DNA of 64,000 nt from Geothrix rubra (lineage in GTDB: Bacteria; Acidobacteriota; Holophagae; Holophagales; Holophagaceae), in NCBI RefSeq assembly GCF_030268065.1, contig NZ_BSDD01000002.1, positions 620,001 through 684,000 of the forward strand, given 5' to 3'. A program made the translations under genes and the position numbers. A model generated the notes under the pieces. That model did not search any database. It worked only from the letters and a program-made list of their open reading frames with translations, and was not told the origin of the DNA. Positions 18,504 to 27,707 of the stretch are shown here, piece after piece (position 1 is the stretch's first letter; the number at the start of each line of letters is the position of its first letter).

Positions 18504-19454
18504 ATGGGTAGCAAGGCCGCTTCGGAGCGTCACCGTCTGCCGCGCGCCGCCAGGGGACACCTGGTGCGGGTGCGCCCGGAGGCCGAGATCCTGGCCACCC
18601 TGGATGCGGAGGGGAAGCTGGAGGGCATGCCCTTCATGCCGGAGATGACGCGCTACTTCGGGCAGACCTTCCGGGTGTACCGCCGGGCGGTGAAGACCTG
18701 CGTGGAGGGGAACGCCATCCGCCGCCTGACGGATACCGTGATCCTGGAGGGCCTGCGTTGCGACGGCGCCTTCCATGAGGGGTGCCAGCGGAGCTGCCCC
18801 TATTTCTGGAAGGAAGCCTGGCTCGAGCCGCTGGCTGGGGACGGGGATCCGCCGCCCCCCGCGCCTCAGCCCCCCTCGGGGTTCTGGCTGGACCGCTTCC
18901 CCACGCGGTCGGGTGAGCGGTTCCTCTGCCAGTCCACGGAGCTCCTGGGGGCGACCCAGCGCATCTCCCGGTGGGACCTCACCCACCTCTTGGCGGAGAT
19001 CCGAGTGGGGGAGCTGTCCGTCCGGATGTTCCTGCAGATCCTCGTGCACACCCTGGCGAACCGGGTGCGCGAGCTGCTGGGGTTCCAGCGCCTCGGCCAG
19101 CTGACGGGCTCCCGGGAGGACTTCACCAAGGGGGACCTGGATCTCCGGCCGGGCGAGTGGGTGGAGATCAAGCCCGCCCCGGAGATCCGGCGCACCCTCG
19201 ATGCCGAGGGGAGGAACCGCGGCCTCTCCTTCGAGCCGACCATGGTGGACTTCGCCGAGGGCTGCTTCCAGGTGGACTACCCCATCCAGCGGATCATCTC
19301 GGAGCGGACAGGTCAGATGATCTTCCTGACCCACACCGTGGCCCTGAAGGGCGTGACCTGCACCGGGCTCTGCGCCAAGAACTGCCCCCGCAACAACACC
19401 CTCTACTGGCGGGAGGCGTGGCTGCGGCGGGTGGAGCGGAAGGCGGAGGGCTAG
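18504..19454 (+). CDS. Conserved hypothetical protein with two copies of a Cys-containing domain
   Basis: A 316-residue soluble protein of unknown function built from two related domains. The first (about 15-112) has VRPEAEILATLDAEGKLEG and ends in a Cys cluster plus FWKEAWLEPL. The second (about 210-312) has IKPAPEIRRTLDAEGRNRG and ends CTGLCAKNCPRNN then YWREAWLRRV. The conserved Cys residues suggest a metal or disulfide site. ATG 18504 has AGAGG 5 bases upstream; ATG 18444 lacks a ribosome site. It converges with the MBL gene (4-bp overlap). The pattern recalls conserved single-domain hypothetical proteins of several phyla, but no function is known to me. Confidence 0.75.
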   Translation: MGSKAASERHRLPRAARGHLVRVRPEAEILATLDAEGKLEGMPFMPEMTRYFGQTFRVYRRAVKTCVEGNAIRRLTDTVILEGLRCDGAFHEGCQRSCPYFWKEAWLEPLAGDGDPPPPAPQPPSGFWLDRFPTRSGERFLCQSTELLGATQRISRWDLTHLLAEIRVGELSVRMFLQILVHTLANRVRELLGFQRLGQLTGSREDFTKGDLDLRPGEWVEIKPAPEIRRTLDAEGRNRGLSFEPTMVDFAEGCFQVDYPIQRIISERTGQMIFLTHTVALKGVTCTGLCAKNCPRNNTLYWREAWLRRVERKAEG

Positions 19455-20395
19455 GGTCGGGACCGCCGGCGGCGCCAGCGGCGGATCGTCCGCACCACGA
19501 GGATTCCGAGCAGCCCCAGGGCGAGCAGGAGCGCGCCCGCCCCGGCCGCCAGGTTGCGGATGGGGTTCTCCACGACGAACCCGTCCCGGGCGGTGTAGAA
19601 CCCGTTGAAGCGCTGGAGCGCGGCGGGGAGCGCCAGGAGTTCGGCCTTTCCCAGCGGCAGGGGCCGCTCCTCCGGATGGACGGTCGAGGCCCAGGGGAAC
19701 AGGGCGCCGGTGCGATCCATCTCGATGTGGCCGCCCAGCACGGCCGTGATGGGCCGGTCCTTCGCGAAGGCGGCCACCCGCGCCGCGCTGGCCTGGTAGG
19801 CGGCGAGGTCGTCCACGAGGATCCGTCCCGGCAGGAGGAAGTCGCCGGAGAAGAGGAGGCCCGTGGCCCGGTCGTAGAACACGAGCTCGGCCGGGTGGTG
19901 CCCGGGGGCGGGCAGCACGTCCACGATCCGGTCGCCGAGGTCCACCTGGGCGAGGCCGTCGGGCCAGGCGGCGAAGCCGAAGAAGCGGCGGACGTGCGCC
20001 AGGTCCGAGGGCACCACCTCCACGCCCGGGAGGCCGTGGAACTGGGCGTCGCCGGCCCGGTGGTCGAGGTGCCCGTGGGTGTGCACCACGAGGAGGGGCA
20101 GCCTCGCCGGGCCGTCCTTCGGCAGACGCGCGAGGACCTCGGCCGCCAGGGGCATCCGCGCTGGGTCCGCCACATCCCCCGTGTCGATGAGAAGCGCCCG
20201 CCGCCGGCCCACCAGGAGGTAGAGGAAGGGCGCCTCCCAGGTGGCCTGCAGATCCTCCCGCAGGATCCAGGTCCGCCCGTCCCAGGGCTGGACGTGCAAG
20301 GGCGGAGGGGCGGCCAGGGGAGCCGCGTGGGCCGGGGCCAGCAGGGTCAGGAGGCAGAGGCTCGCAAGGAAAAGTCGCATGGGGGCCCTCATCAT
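19451..20395 (-). CDS. Membrane-anchored exported MBL-fold metallohydrolase
   Basis: A 314-residue protein with signal MRLFLASLCLLTLLAPAHA. The metallo-beta-lactamase fold contains the zinc motif HTHGHLDH, then PGHHPAELVFYD, SGDFLLPG and GGHIEMDR. A C-terminal membrane helix followed by an Arg-rich tail (about 285-314) anchors it. The substrate is unknown. The start at 20395 overlaps the TetR stop (ATGA), so the two are translationally coupled, and the TetR protein probably controls it; the Met at 20380 is an alternative start. Confidence 0.83.
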   Translation of the reverse strand: MMRAPMRLFLASLCLLTLLAPAHAAPLAAPPPLHVQPWDGRTWILREDLQATWEAPFLYLLVGRRRALLIDTGDVADPARMPLAAEVLARLPKDGPARLPLLVVHTHGHLDHRAGDAQFHGLPGVEVVPSDLAHVRRFFGFAAWPDGLAQVDLGDRIVDVLPAPGHHPAELVFYDRATGLLFSGDFLLPGRILVDDLAAYQASAARVAAFAKDRPITAVLGGHIEMDRTGALFPWASTVHPEERPLPLGKAELLALPAALQRFNGFYTARDGFVVENPIRNLAAGAGALLLALGLLGILVVRTIRRWRRRRSRP

Positions 20396-20958
20396 CGCCT
20401 CCCGCCGGAAGGCGCCGAGGGGGTGGCCATCGTCAGGAAGGCGTCCAGGGCCTGGGTGGTGCGCACCCGGTCGCCGGTGGTCATCAGCTCAAGGAAGAGG
20501 CCATCGAAGACCGCCCCCACCAGGGTGGCCTGGGCGGGACTCGCGTCGGGGTCCGACAGGGCCGGCTGGATGAGCGCCAGCCAATCCTGGGCGTGCCGCG
20601 CCAGGAGGTTCGACCGGAGGTCGGGATCTCGGGCGGCCAGGACATTCAGCTGGTAGAGCAGGCTCAGGCTGGGGAAGTGCTCGTCCTGGAGGGCCCAGTC
20701 CCAGAAGGCCCGTAGCAGGGGGACCCTCCGGGTACCCGGTGGCGCGGACCGCATTTGCCGGAAGGAGTGCTGCAGGCGGCGCTGCATCTCGTCCAGGACC
20801 TCGGCCAGCAGCCGTTCCTTGGAGCCGAAGTGGAAGATCAGGAGCCGGGCGCTCGTGCCGATCTCGGCGGCCATGGGCCGCAGGGAGAGGTCCGCGGGCC
20901 CGTGGCGGACCAGGTAGGCGATGAGGGGGTCGAGGAGTTCCTGTTTGCGGGAGGCCAT
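20392..20958 (-). CDS. TetR-family transcriptional regulator
   Basis: A 188-residue regulator with an N-terminal TetR helix-turn-helix (about 5-55; MAAEIGTSARLLIFHFGSKE) and a C-terminal ligand domain. The upstream DNA is a perfect 32-bp palindrome that includes the first base of the start codon, presumably its own operator. An in-frame stop occurs just upstream, so ATG 20958 is firm, yet no Shine-Dalgarno precedes it; the mRNA may be leaderless. It is coupled to the MBL hydrolase downstream. Confidence 0.88.
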   Translation of the reverse strand: MASRKQELLDPLIAYLVRHGPADLSLRPMAAEIGTSARLLIFHFGSKERLLAEVLDEMQRRLQHSFRQMRSAPPGTRRVPLLRAFWDWALQDEHFPSLSLLYQLNVLAARDPDLRSNLLARHAQDWLALIQPALSDPDASPAQATLVGAVFDGLFLELMTTGDRVRTTQALDAFLTMATPSAPSGGRR

Positions 20959-20989
20959 GTAACGACTGTTTCATGAAACAGTCGTTACA
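20958..20989. promoter_or_regulatory. Perfect 32-bp palindrome, probable TetR operator
   Basis: Left half TGTAACGACTGTTTCA, right half its exact reverse complement. It abuts the TetR start codon and lies 91 bases before the divergent beta-propeller gene at 21081. Such palindromes are typical autorepression sites of TetR proteins. At 32 bp without mismatch it is longer and more perfect than usual. Confidence 0.8.
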
Positions 20990-21080
20990 TTCAAGACCCG
21001 GACCCGGCCCTGCGAGTCCCCAGGGTGGGCGCTAGGATGGTCGGAACGTCCCCCTGTCGTTCCGCCCCGGGAGGGTCCCC

Positions 21081-22382
21081 ATGTCCCTGCGCACGCTGCT
21101 GAATCGGCTGCTTCCCGGCCAGCCGGCCCCCGCGGCCGGCACCTGGGGGGCGCCGCGGCCGCTGGACCGGGGGCAGGTGGGCCGGCCCCAGATCGCCATG
21201 GACGACCACGGCAACGCCATCGCCGCCTGGCACCACCGCGGCCAGGACCACGAAGGGGTCTACATCTGCCGGTTCCACGCGGACCAGCGGTCCTGGGACC
21301 TGGTGCCCCGCCGGCTGGACAGCGCCCGCACCCAGGCCCAGGCGCCGGAGATCGCCATGAACGTGCGGGGCGAGATGGCGGTGGTGTGGCAGGAGCGGGA
21401 GGGCGACCAGACCCGGGTGTGCGCCCGGCACATGCTGGGGTCGGCGGAGACCTGGGTGCCCTACCCCATGACGTTGCAGGTCGCGCCCGGCGAGGTGGTG
21501 AGCCTGCACACGGCCATGGATCCCGCAGGCAACATCCACACCGTGTGGTGCCAGGGCACGCGGGGGGCCTACCGGGTCTACACCAGCGGCTATGCGGCCG
21601 AGGAGGGCGCCTGGGATCCCCAGCCCACGGCCCTGGGCGAGCCGTCCCCCGTGCCCGTCTTCCCCCAGCTGGCCGTGAACCGCGCCGGCCATGGCCTGGT
21701 GGTCTGGAGCGAGGAGGCCGCGGGCGCCGGCAACCGCCTGGTGGCCTGCCACTACGAGCCCGCCGGGCGGGCCTGGAGCGACCGGCCCACCACGGTGGCC
21801 CGGGGCCGCGCCACCTACCTACGGCTGGGGGTCGACCCCCGGGGGGCGGCCGTGGTGCTCTGGGTGGAAGTGGGCGAGGGTGGCGTGCAGAACCTCCACG
21901 CCAGCCACCTGGATCCCCGCAGCCTCGAGTGGACGCCGGCCCCCCTGCTTGCCAGCGGGCGGGCCATCCACTGGCCCCAGGTGGGCCTCGACGGCCAGGG
22001 CCGGGCCCATGCCGTGTGGCGCCAGGAGGCCGCCGGCTCGGTGAAGCTGTTCGCCCGGCGCTACGCCGGCGGACACTGGGAGGAGGCCCGGACGCTGCTG
22101 GGGGACGACCTGGGCCCGAACCAGGCCCATGGCCTCTCGGTGAATGCCGAGGGCCAGGCCCTGGCCATCTGGTCCCAGCACCAGGGCGGCCAGACCGCCG
22201 TCTGCGTGCGGCGCTTCGATGGCACGACCTGGAGCGCTCGTCCCCTGCTGCTGGGGGCCCCGGGCCGCCGGGAGGTCCAGACCCCCGGCGCCGTCTTCGC
22301 CACCGGCGGCCATGTGGCCGCCATCTGGCGCCAGGGCGAACCCCGCGACGGCCTCATCGTCAGCGCGGTCGGGGAGGCGTAG
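21081..22382 (+). CDS. Predicted cytoplasmic beta-propeller, eight repeats, unknown function
   Basis: A 433-residue protein without a signal peptide or membrane helix. It contains eight repeats of about 45-55 residues, each with a hydrophobic strand, D/N-x-x-G turn and a W-ending strand: PQIAMDDHGNAIAAW, PEIAMNVRGEMAVVW, LHTAMDPAGNIHTVW, PQLAVNRAGHGLVVW, LRLGVDPRGAAVVLW, PQVGLDGQGRAHAVW, LSVNAEGQALAIW and VFATGGHVAAIW. This suggests a propeller. GGGAGG precedes ATG 21081. It is divergent from the TetR gene and may share its control region. Confidence 0.68.
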   Translation: MSLRTLLNRLLPGQPAPAAGTWGAPRPLDRGQVGRPQIAMDDHGNAIAAWHHRGQDHEGVYICRFHADQRSWDLVPRRLDSARTQAQAPEIAMNVRGEMAVVWQEREGDQTRVCARHMLGSAETWVPYPMTLQVAPGEVVSLHTAMDPAGNIHTVWCQGTRGAYRVYTSGYAAEEGAWDPQPTALGEPSPVPVFPQLAVNRAGHGLVVWSEEAAGAGNRLVACHYEPAGRAWSDRPTTVARGRATYLRLGVDPRGAAVVLWVEVGEGGVQNLHASHLDPRSLEWTPAPLLASGRAIHWPQVGLDGQGRAHAVWRQEAAGSVKLFARRYAGGHWEEARTLLGDDLGPNQAHGLSVNAEGQALAIWSQHQGGQTAVCVRRFDGTTWSARPLLLGAPGRREVQTPGAVFATGGHVAAIWRQGEPRDGLIVSAVGEA

Positions 22383-22434
22383 CCTTCCCGCGCTAGACTG
22401 GCCGCCATCCATCCCCCGGGGACAGGAGGCGGTC

Positions 22435-24357
22435 ATGGCGATGCGACGGACGCTGGGTCTGGTGACGGCGCTGCTGGCGACGGGGATCCCGGCGGGCGCC
22501 CAGGGCCTGCCCGGCGAGATCCCGGCGGCCTTCAGGCCCGTGACGGAGCGCTGGGACTACGAGCGCCGCGAGGCGATGGTCCCCATGCGGGACGGCGTGA
22601 AGCTCCACACGGTGATCCTCGTGCCGAAGGGCGCGAAGGAGGCGCCGATCCTGCTGACCCGCACGCCCTACAGCGCCGACAAGCTGACGGGCCACGCCGA
22701 GAGCGCCCACCTGGGGCCCGTGCTCCAGGGCTACGACAACGCCACGGACGTGATCCTGGCCGGGGGCTACATCCGCGTGGTGCAGGACGTGCGGGGCAAG
22801 TACGGCTCCGAGGGCGACTACGTCATGAACCGGCCCTTCCGCGGGCCCCTGAACCCCACGGCGGTGGACCACGCCACGGACACCTGGGACACCGTCGACT
22901 GGCTGGTGAAGCACGTGCCGGAAGGCAACGGCCGCGTGGGCATCCTGGGCATTTCGTACGACGGCTTCCTCGCCCTCGCCGCCCTGGCGGACCCCCATCC
23001 GGCCCTGAAGGTGGCCGTGCCCATGAACCCCATGGTGGACGGCTGGCGGGGAGACGACTGGTTCCACCACGGCGCCTTCCGCCAGCAGAACCTCGCCTAC
23101 ATCTATGAACAGGAGGCGGCCCGCGCCGGCGGACTCGGCTGGTGGAGCACCCACTTCGACGACTACGAGGCGTTCATGGCGGCGGGCTCCGCGGGCGCCA
23201 TGGCCCGGAGCCACGGCCTGGACGCGCTGGGCTTCTGGCGGAAGCTCTCCGCCCACCCGGCCTACGACGCCTTCTGGCAGGACCAGGCCATGGACCGCCT
23301 GCTGGCCGCGCGGCCCCTGAAGGTACCCGTGCTCCTGGTCCACAGCCTCTACGACGCCGAGGACATCTACGGCGCCATCGCCGTGTGGAAGGCCCTGCAT
23401 CCGAAGGACCCCGCCGGGGAGAAGGTCCACCTGGTCCTGGGCCCCTGGTGCCACGGCGGCGGGATCCAGGAGGGCAGCGGACTCGGCTCCCTGAAGTTCG
23501 GCCAGGACACGGCCCACGCCTTCCGCTGGGAGATGCTGAAGCCCTTCCTGGACCAGTACCTGCGTCCCGGCGCGCCGGAGGCGGACCTGGCCCCGGTGAC
23601 GGCCTTCGAGACGGGCACGAACCGCTGGGAGCGGCTGCCCGGCTGGCCCCGGGCGGGCGCAGGCACGGCCACCGCCGCCACGCCCTTCTACCTCGACGCC
23701 GGATTGACGGTGTCGCCGGCACCGCCCCGGGCGGGGGACGCGGCCTTCGACGAGTACGTGTCCGACCCCGCCAAGCCCGTGCCCTACCGGGCCCGACCGG
23801 TGATGCCCATGGGCTACGAGGGGCTGCGCACCTGGCCCCAGTGGCTCACGGACGACCAGCGGGAGGCCTCGGGCCGCACGGACGTGGTGGCCTACCTCTC
23901 CGCGCCGCTGACCGCGCCCCTGCGCATCGCGGGCGAGCCCGAGGTGAACCTGGTGGCCTCCACCAGCGGCAGCGATTCGGACTGGGTGGTGAAGGTGATC
24001 GACGTCTACCCCGACGAGGTGCCCGCCCAGCCCGCCCTGGGCGGCTACCAGCTCATGGTGTCGGCGGACATCTTCCGGGGCCGCTACCGGGAGGACCCCG
24101 CCAGGCCGGCGGCGCTGGCGCCCAACGTCCCGCTCACCTACCGCTTCGCCCTGCCCACGGCGAACCATGTCTTCCTGCCGGGCCACCGGATCATGGTGCA
24201 GGTGCAGTCCAGCTGGTTCCCCCTCTACGACCGCAACCCCCAGACCTTCGTGCCGAACATCCTCTTCGCGCAGCCCGCGGACTACCGCCGCGCCACCCAG
24301 CGCATCTGGCACGAGCCCGGGAAGGCCAGCTTCGTGGCGCTGCCGGTGGTGCCGTGA
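22435..24357 (+). CDS. Exported CocE/NonD hydrolase, alpha-amino acid ester hydrolase-like
   Basis: A 640-residue secreted hydrolase with signal MAMRRTLGLVTALLATG. The alpha/beta-hydrolase domain has nucleophile Ser174 in GISYDG, Asp307 in SLYDAED and His340 in GPWCHGG. The spacing matches alpha-amino acid ester hydrolases. A C-terminal jelly-roll domain (about 440-630) completes the X-Pro dipeptidyl-peptidase/CocE family layout. It hydrolyses ester or amide bonds in the periplasm; the natural substrate is unknown. GACAGGAGG lies before ATG 22435, and TAGACT (22394-22399) is a plausible -10. Confidence 0.88.
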   Translation: MAMRRTLGLVTALLATGIPAGAQGLPGEIPAAFRPVTERWDYERREAMVPMRDGVKLHTVILVPKGAKEAPILLTRTPYSADKLTGHAESAHLGPVLQGYDNATDVILAGGYIRVVQDVRGKYGSEGDYVMNRPFRGPLNPTAVDHATDTWDTVDWLVKHVPEGNGRVGILGISYDGFLALAALADPHPALKVAVPMNPMVDGWRGDDWFHHGAFRQQNLAYIYEQEAARAGGLGWWSTHFDDYEAFMAAGSAGAMARSHGLDALGFWRKLSAHPAYDAFWQDQAMDRLLAARPLKVPVLLVHSLYDAEDIYGAIAVWKALHPKDPAGEKVHLVLGPWCHGGGIQEGSGLGSLKFGQDTAHAFRWEMLKPFLDQYLRPGAPEADLAPVTAFETGTNRWERLPGWPRAGAGTATAATPFYLDAGLTVSPAPPRAGDAAFDEYVSDPAKPVPYRARPVMPMGYEGLRTWPQWLTDDQREASGRTDVVAYLSAPLTAPLRIAGEPEVNLVASTSGSDSDWVVKVIDVYPDEVPAQPALGGYQLMVSADIFRGRYREDPARPAALAPNVPLTYRFALPTANHVFLPGHRIMVQVQSSWFPLYDRNPQTFVPNILFAQPADYRRATQRIWHEPGKASFVALPVVP

Positions 24358-24394
24358 GAGAGGGCCTCTCCCTGCTTGGGAAGGCGGTGTGTCA

Positions 24395-25357
24395 ATGAAG
24401 CGATGGGTCGGGTCCCTCTGCCTCGGTCTGCTTTCGTGGGGAATCTGCCTCGCCGCGCACCCCTTCAAGGGGCATCGCTGGGTCCAAACGGCTCGCCAGG
24501 CGATGATGGAATTCCTCGATGTGGCAAGCACCTGCGGCAACCCGGAGCTCGCAAAACGTGCCGTTGCCGTCCGTCATGCCCTGGAATCGAACCGTATCCA
24601 CATTCAGATCCCGCCGGACGATCCCGGAACCCCCCTCTCGGGGGCGGAATTCTTCCTTGATCGAGAACAAAGGCCGACCTTCCTGCTGAAGACGCGGTTT
24701 CTGGCGCTCTATCCGGGCCATCGGGCATTCGTCTTCGCCGTCCTCATGCACGAGACGACCCACGCCAATGCGTACCTCGATTCGCCTACGAAATTCTTTT
24801 CCCAACGCGAGCAGGGTGTCGAACGGTACCTCTACGAAATGGATGCCGCCTACCTTGAAGCGAGTTTCCTCCGGGATGTCGCCCGACCGAAAGGATGGAA
24901 GCTCTCACCATTCGAGAGCTATCTCCTAGAGAGCCTGGATCATGACAACTTGGCGTCCTACTCCACCGCGTTCCAGGTGACTGACATGGAATTCGTCTAC
25001 ACCTTTGTCAGGGCAAGAAAAGGACCCGAATCTCTGGCCGCGTTGGCTTCCGAATTCGTGGCCCAGGGGCGGGCCATGAAAGCTGCGTTTCTCCAGTGCA
25101 ATCGGGATGACGCCTGGGGGCGCTACAAGGCGCTTGTCTCAATTCGCACCTTCGTGGCCTTCGGGTCGGAGCTCGCTGCGACCCTGGTGGCACACAAGCG
25201 TCCTGGAACAGATCCACACGATACGATCGACCAGCATATACCTGGATTCGATGCCGTCATCCTTGACCTGCAGGCAACACTCGATAAGGAACGGGATGCG
25301 CTTGGATTCCGGGATCGCCTGATGAAGCGCATGAACACCGCCCTGGAGACGCCATAG
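24395..25357 (+). CDS. Exported putative zinc metallopeptidase (HExxH), atypical composition
   Basis: A 320-residue protein with signal MKRWVGSLCLGLLSWGICLA. The motif LMHETTHANAYLD (His119-Glu120-xx-His123) is a zincin signature; downstream acidic residues in RYLYEMDAAYLE could supply the third ligand. The rest is helical and unfamiliar. Base composition is clearly lower in GC than its neighbours (runs such as AAATTCTTTTCC), and codon choice is looser, suggesting recent acquisition. It follows the ester hydrolase by 37 bases and converges on the sirtuin gene. No family was recognised. Confidence 0.65.
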   Translation: MKRWVGSLCLGLLSWGICLAAHPFKGHRWVQTARQAMMEFLDVASTCGNPELAKRAVAVRHALESNRIHIQIPPDDPGTPLSGAEFFLDREQRPTFLLKTRFLALYPGHRAFVFAVLMHETTHANAYLDSPTKFFSQREQGVERYLYEMDAAYLEASFLRDVARPKGWKLSPFESYLLESLDHDNLASYSTAFQVTDMEFVYTFVRARKGPESLAALASEFVAQGRAMKAAFLQCNRDDAWGRYKALVSIRTFVAFGSELAATLVAHKRPGTDPHDTIDQHIPGFDAVILDLQATLDKERDALGFRDRLMKRMNTALETP

Positions 25358-25377
25358 GCCCCGCTGGCGACTTTTGA

Positions 25378-26082
25378 TCATTCCGCCAGCAGCTCCGCCA
25401 AGAAGGCCGGCACCAGCTCGGTGGCCCGGCCGGTGCGGTGCTCGAGGAAGGCGTCCACCACCTGGCTGGGCTCGAGGTTGAGCTCCAGGGTGTGGGCCCG
25501 GGGGTGGACGGCCGCCACGAAGCCCGCGGCGGGATACACATGGCCGCTGGTGCCGATGGCCACGAAGAGGCCGCAGGTGTCCAGGGCCTCGAAGATGCGC
25601 TCCATCTCCAGGGGGCGCTCGCCGAACCACACGATGTGGGGGCGCAGGCGACCGTGGCGGCAGGTCGGGCAGCGGTCGTCAGCGTCCAGGTCGCCGGGCC
25701 AGGGCCGCACGGCCCGGCAGGCCAGGCAGCGGGCCTTCAGCAGCTCCCCGTGCATGTGCAGCAGGCTCCGCGATCCGGCCCGGTCGTGGAGGTCGTCCAC
25801 GTTCTGGGTGACCAGGAGGAAGTCGCCGGGCCAGGCCGCCTCCAGCCGCGCCAGGGCGGCGTGGGCGGCGTTGGGCCGGACGCCCGCCAGGCCCCGCCGG
25901 CGCTCGTTGTAGAAGCGGTACACCAGGGCGGAGTTCCGGGCGAAGGCCTCCGGCGTGGCCACGTCCTCCACCCGGTGGTTCTCCCAGAGCCCATCCGCGT
26001 CGCGGAAGGTGCGCAGCCCGCTCTCCGCCGAGATCCCCGCCCCCGTGAGGACCACGATCCCGGCGTCGCGGGGGAGCTTCAT
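25378..26082 (-). CDS. cobB: NAD-dependent protein deacylase, sirtuin (CobB-like)
   Basis: A 234-residue class III sirtuin. NAD-binding motifs are [14 protein letters not shown] and [13 protein letters not shown]. The catalytic His lies in [11 protein letters not shown], and four zinc-binding Cys are present (C-x-x-C in RCLACRA and CPTC). RPHIVWFGE follows. An RFYNERR segment may give the Tyr/Arg pair used by desuccinylating sirtuins. It removes acyl groups from lysines using NAD+. ATG 26082 overlaps the stop of the phosphatase gene (ATGA), so translation is coupled. Confidence 0.92.
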   Translation of the reverse strand: MKLPRDAGIVVLTGAGISAESGLRTFRDADGLWENHRVEDVATPEAFARNSALVYRFYNERRRGLAGVRPNAAHAALARLEAAWPGDFLLVTQNVDDLHDRAGSRSLLHMHGELLKARCLACRAVRPWPGDLDADDRCPTCRHGRLRPHIVWFGERPLEMERIFEALDTCGLFVAIGTSGHVYPAAGFVAAVHPRAHTLELNLEPSQVVDAFLEHRTGRATELVPAFLAELLAE

Positions 26083-27707
26083 TTCGCCGGGCCCAGGTCC
26101 AGGACCTTCCCGTCCACCGCCCCGGGCTTGAGCCCCAGTTCGTGCGCCAGGGTGGGCGCCAGGTCCACCGTGCGGACGGGCTCGGGGCGCGCGCCGCCCT
26201 TCCAGGGGCCCCAGAAGACCAGGGGCACGCGGCGATCGTAGGCCCAGGGCGAGCCGTGGCCGGCGAGGTATTCCCGGGGCGGCTCGCCGAAGAGGGTGAA
26301 GGGCTGGAAGGCCACCATCAGGTCCCCGCTGCGGCCCGCCAGGAAGCTGCGTCGCATCAGCACGTCCAGGCGGCTGTCCCGGGGGCTCCCGGTCGCGGCG
26401 GGGTCCACGGCCCCGAGCTCCTCCGCGGTGAAGGCGGCGGCCACCTCGGGTCGGGCCCGCAGCCAGGCCGCGGCCTCGCGCAGCACGGTGTCGCGGTCGA
26501 GGTGGCCGGCCTGCACGGCGCCCGCCTCCAGGTAGAACTCCGTGGGCTCGGGAGGCGCGGTGAACAGGTCCGCGGCCACCTTGAAGCGGTCCCTCATCGT
26601 GGCGTTCAGCCCGGCCAGGAAGGGCGCCTGGTCCACGCGCCGGGCGGGGAATCCCTCGGACTGGAGCGCCTCCACGGCATCCATGCCGCCGTGGTCGGCG
26701 CTGAGCACCACCCACACGGCAGGATCGCGGCGCTTCAGGAAGGCGAGGAAGCGGCCCAGGGTGGCGTCCAGCCGGTGGAGCTGGTCCCGCATCTCCGTGC
26801 CCAGGTTGCCGTAGTTGTGGCCCACGTAGTCCGTGGCGGAGAAGCTGACGGTGAGCAGGTCCGTGGCGGGGCCGCGACCCAGGTGCTCACCCTCGATGAG
26901 GGCTTCGGCGCCCTCCTCCGTGACCTCGTCCAGGAAGGGCGACTTGGTGAACCGGGTGGTGAAGCCCTTGTCCAGGGGCATGCCCGCGCCCTGGATGAGG
27001 CGGGGCAGGGCGCCGTTGCGGACCACGGTCTGGCCGAAGGTCCACTGGGCCACCCGCCCCTCGGGGGTGCCGGGAGCCTTGGTCCAGAGCCAGCTCCGGG
27101 TGGCGAACCGGGTGGCGAGGTCGTGGTCGAAGCGCACCAGCCAGGGCGGCAGCTCGGGCTGGTAGGCGGTGGAGCTGCCGAAGCCCGAGGGGCCCGTGAA
27201 CCAGAAGACACCGCTCGGACGGCGTCCCGCCATGAGGATGGCCGCCCGGTCCTTGCCGGAGATGGAGAAGGCGCGGGCCCCGGGCACCTGGGCCTGCAGC
27301 CAGTCGCCCAGGGTGTCCCCCAGGAACCGGCCATTGGAGGCGGCGTGGACCCGGTCCCCGTCGAGGGGCTTCGCGGCCTCGTCCGCCACGCAGTAGATCA
27401 GCTTGCCGGAGGCGCGATCCAGCCACTGGTTCTCCACGATGCCGGTGTGGGCGGGAAAGCGCCCGCTGAGCAGCACCGAGTGGCCGGGGCCCGTCTCCGT
27501 GATGCCGTGGTCCTGGTAGGCCTCGGTGAACTGGACACCGTCTGTCAACAGGCGATGGAGGCCCCCCGTCAGCTCGGGACCGTAGGTCTGGATGAGTTCC
27601 GCGGAGCACTGGTCGATGGAGATGACGACCACCAGCCTCGGCCGGGCCGGGGCCGCGGCGGCGAGGAGGGCGGGGACGGCGAGGGGAAGGGCGCGGCGGA
27701 AGTCCAT
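26079..27707 (-). CDS. Exported alkaline-phosphatase superfamily enzyme (PafA/phosphodiesterase type)
   Basis: A 542-residue protein with signal [21 protein letters not shown]. Metal and nucleophile motifs of the superfamily are visible: VVVISIDQC, then [15 protein letters not shown] around residue 70 (Thr nucleophile), [23 protein letters not shown] and [11 protein letters not shown]. It resembles PafA-type phosphomonoesterases or type I phosphodiesterases in the periplasm. The start codon overlaps the stop of the upstream barrel gene (TGATG) and its stop overlaps the sirtuin start. Confidence 0.85.
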   Translation of the reverse strand: MDFRRALPLAVPALLAAAAPARPRLVVVISIDQCSAELIQTYGPELTGGLHRLLTDGVQFTEAYQDHGITETGPGHSVLLSGRFPAHTGIVENQWLDRASGKLIYCVADEAAKPLDGDRVHAASNGRFLGDTLGDWLQAQVPGARAFSISGKDRAAILMAGRRPSGVFWFTGPSGFGSSTAYQPELPPWLVRFDHDLATRFATRSWLWTKAPGTPEGRVAQWTFGQTVVRNGALPRLIQGAGMPLDKGFTTRFTKSPFLDEVTEEGAEALIEGEHLGRGPATDLLTVSFSATDYVGHNYGNLGTEMRDQLHRLDATLGRFLAFLKRRDPAVWVVLSADHGGMDAVEALQSEGFPARRVDQAPFLAGLNATMRDRFKVAADLFTAPPEPTEFYLEAGAVQAGHLDRDTVLREAAAWLRARPEVAAAFTAEELGAVDPAATGSPRDSRLDVLMRRSFLAGRSGDLMVAFQPFTLFGEPPREYLAGHGSPWAYDRRVPLVFWGPWKGGARPEPVRTVDLAPTLAHELGLKPGAVDGKVLDLGPAK

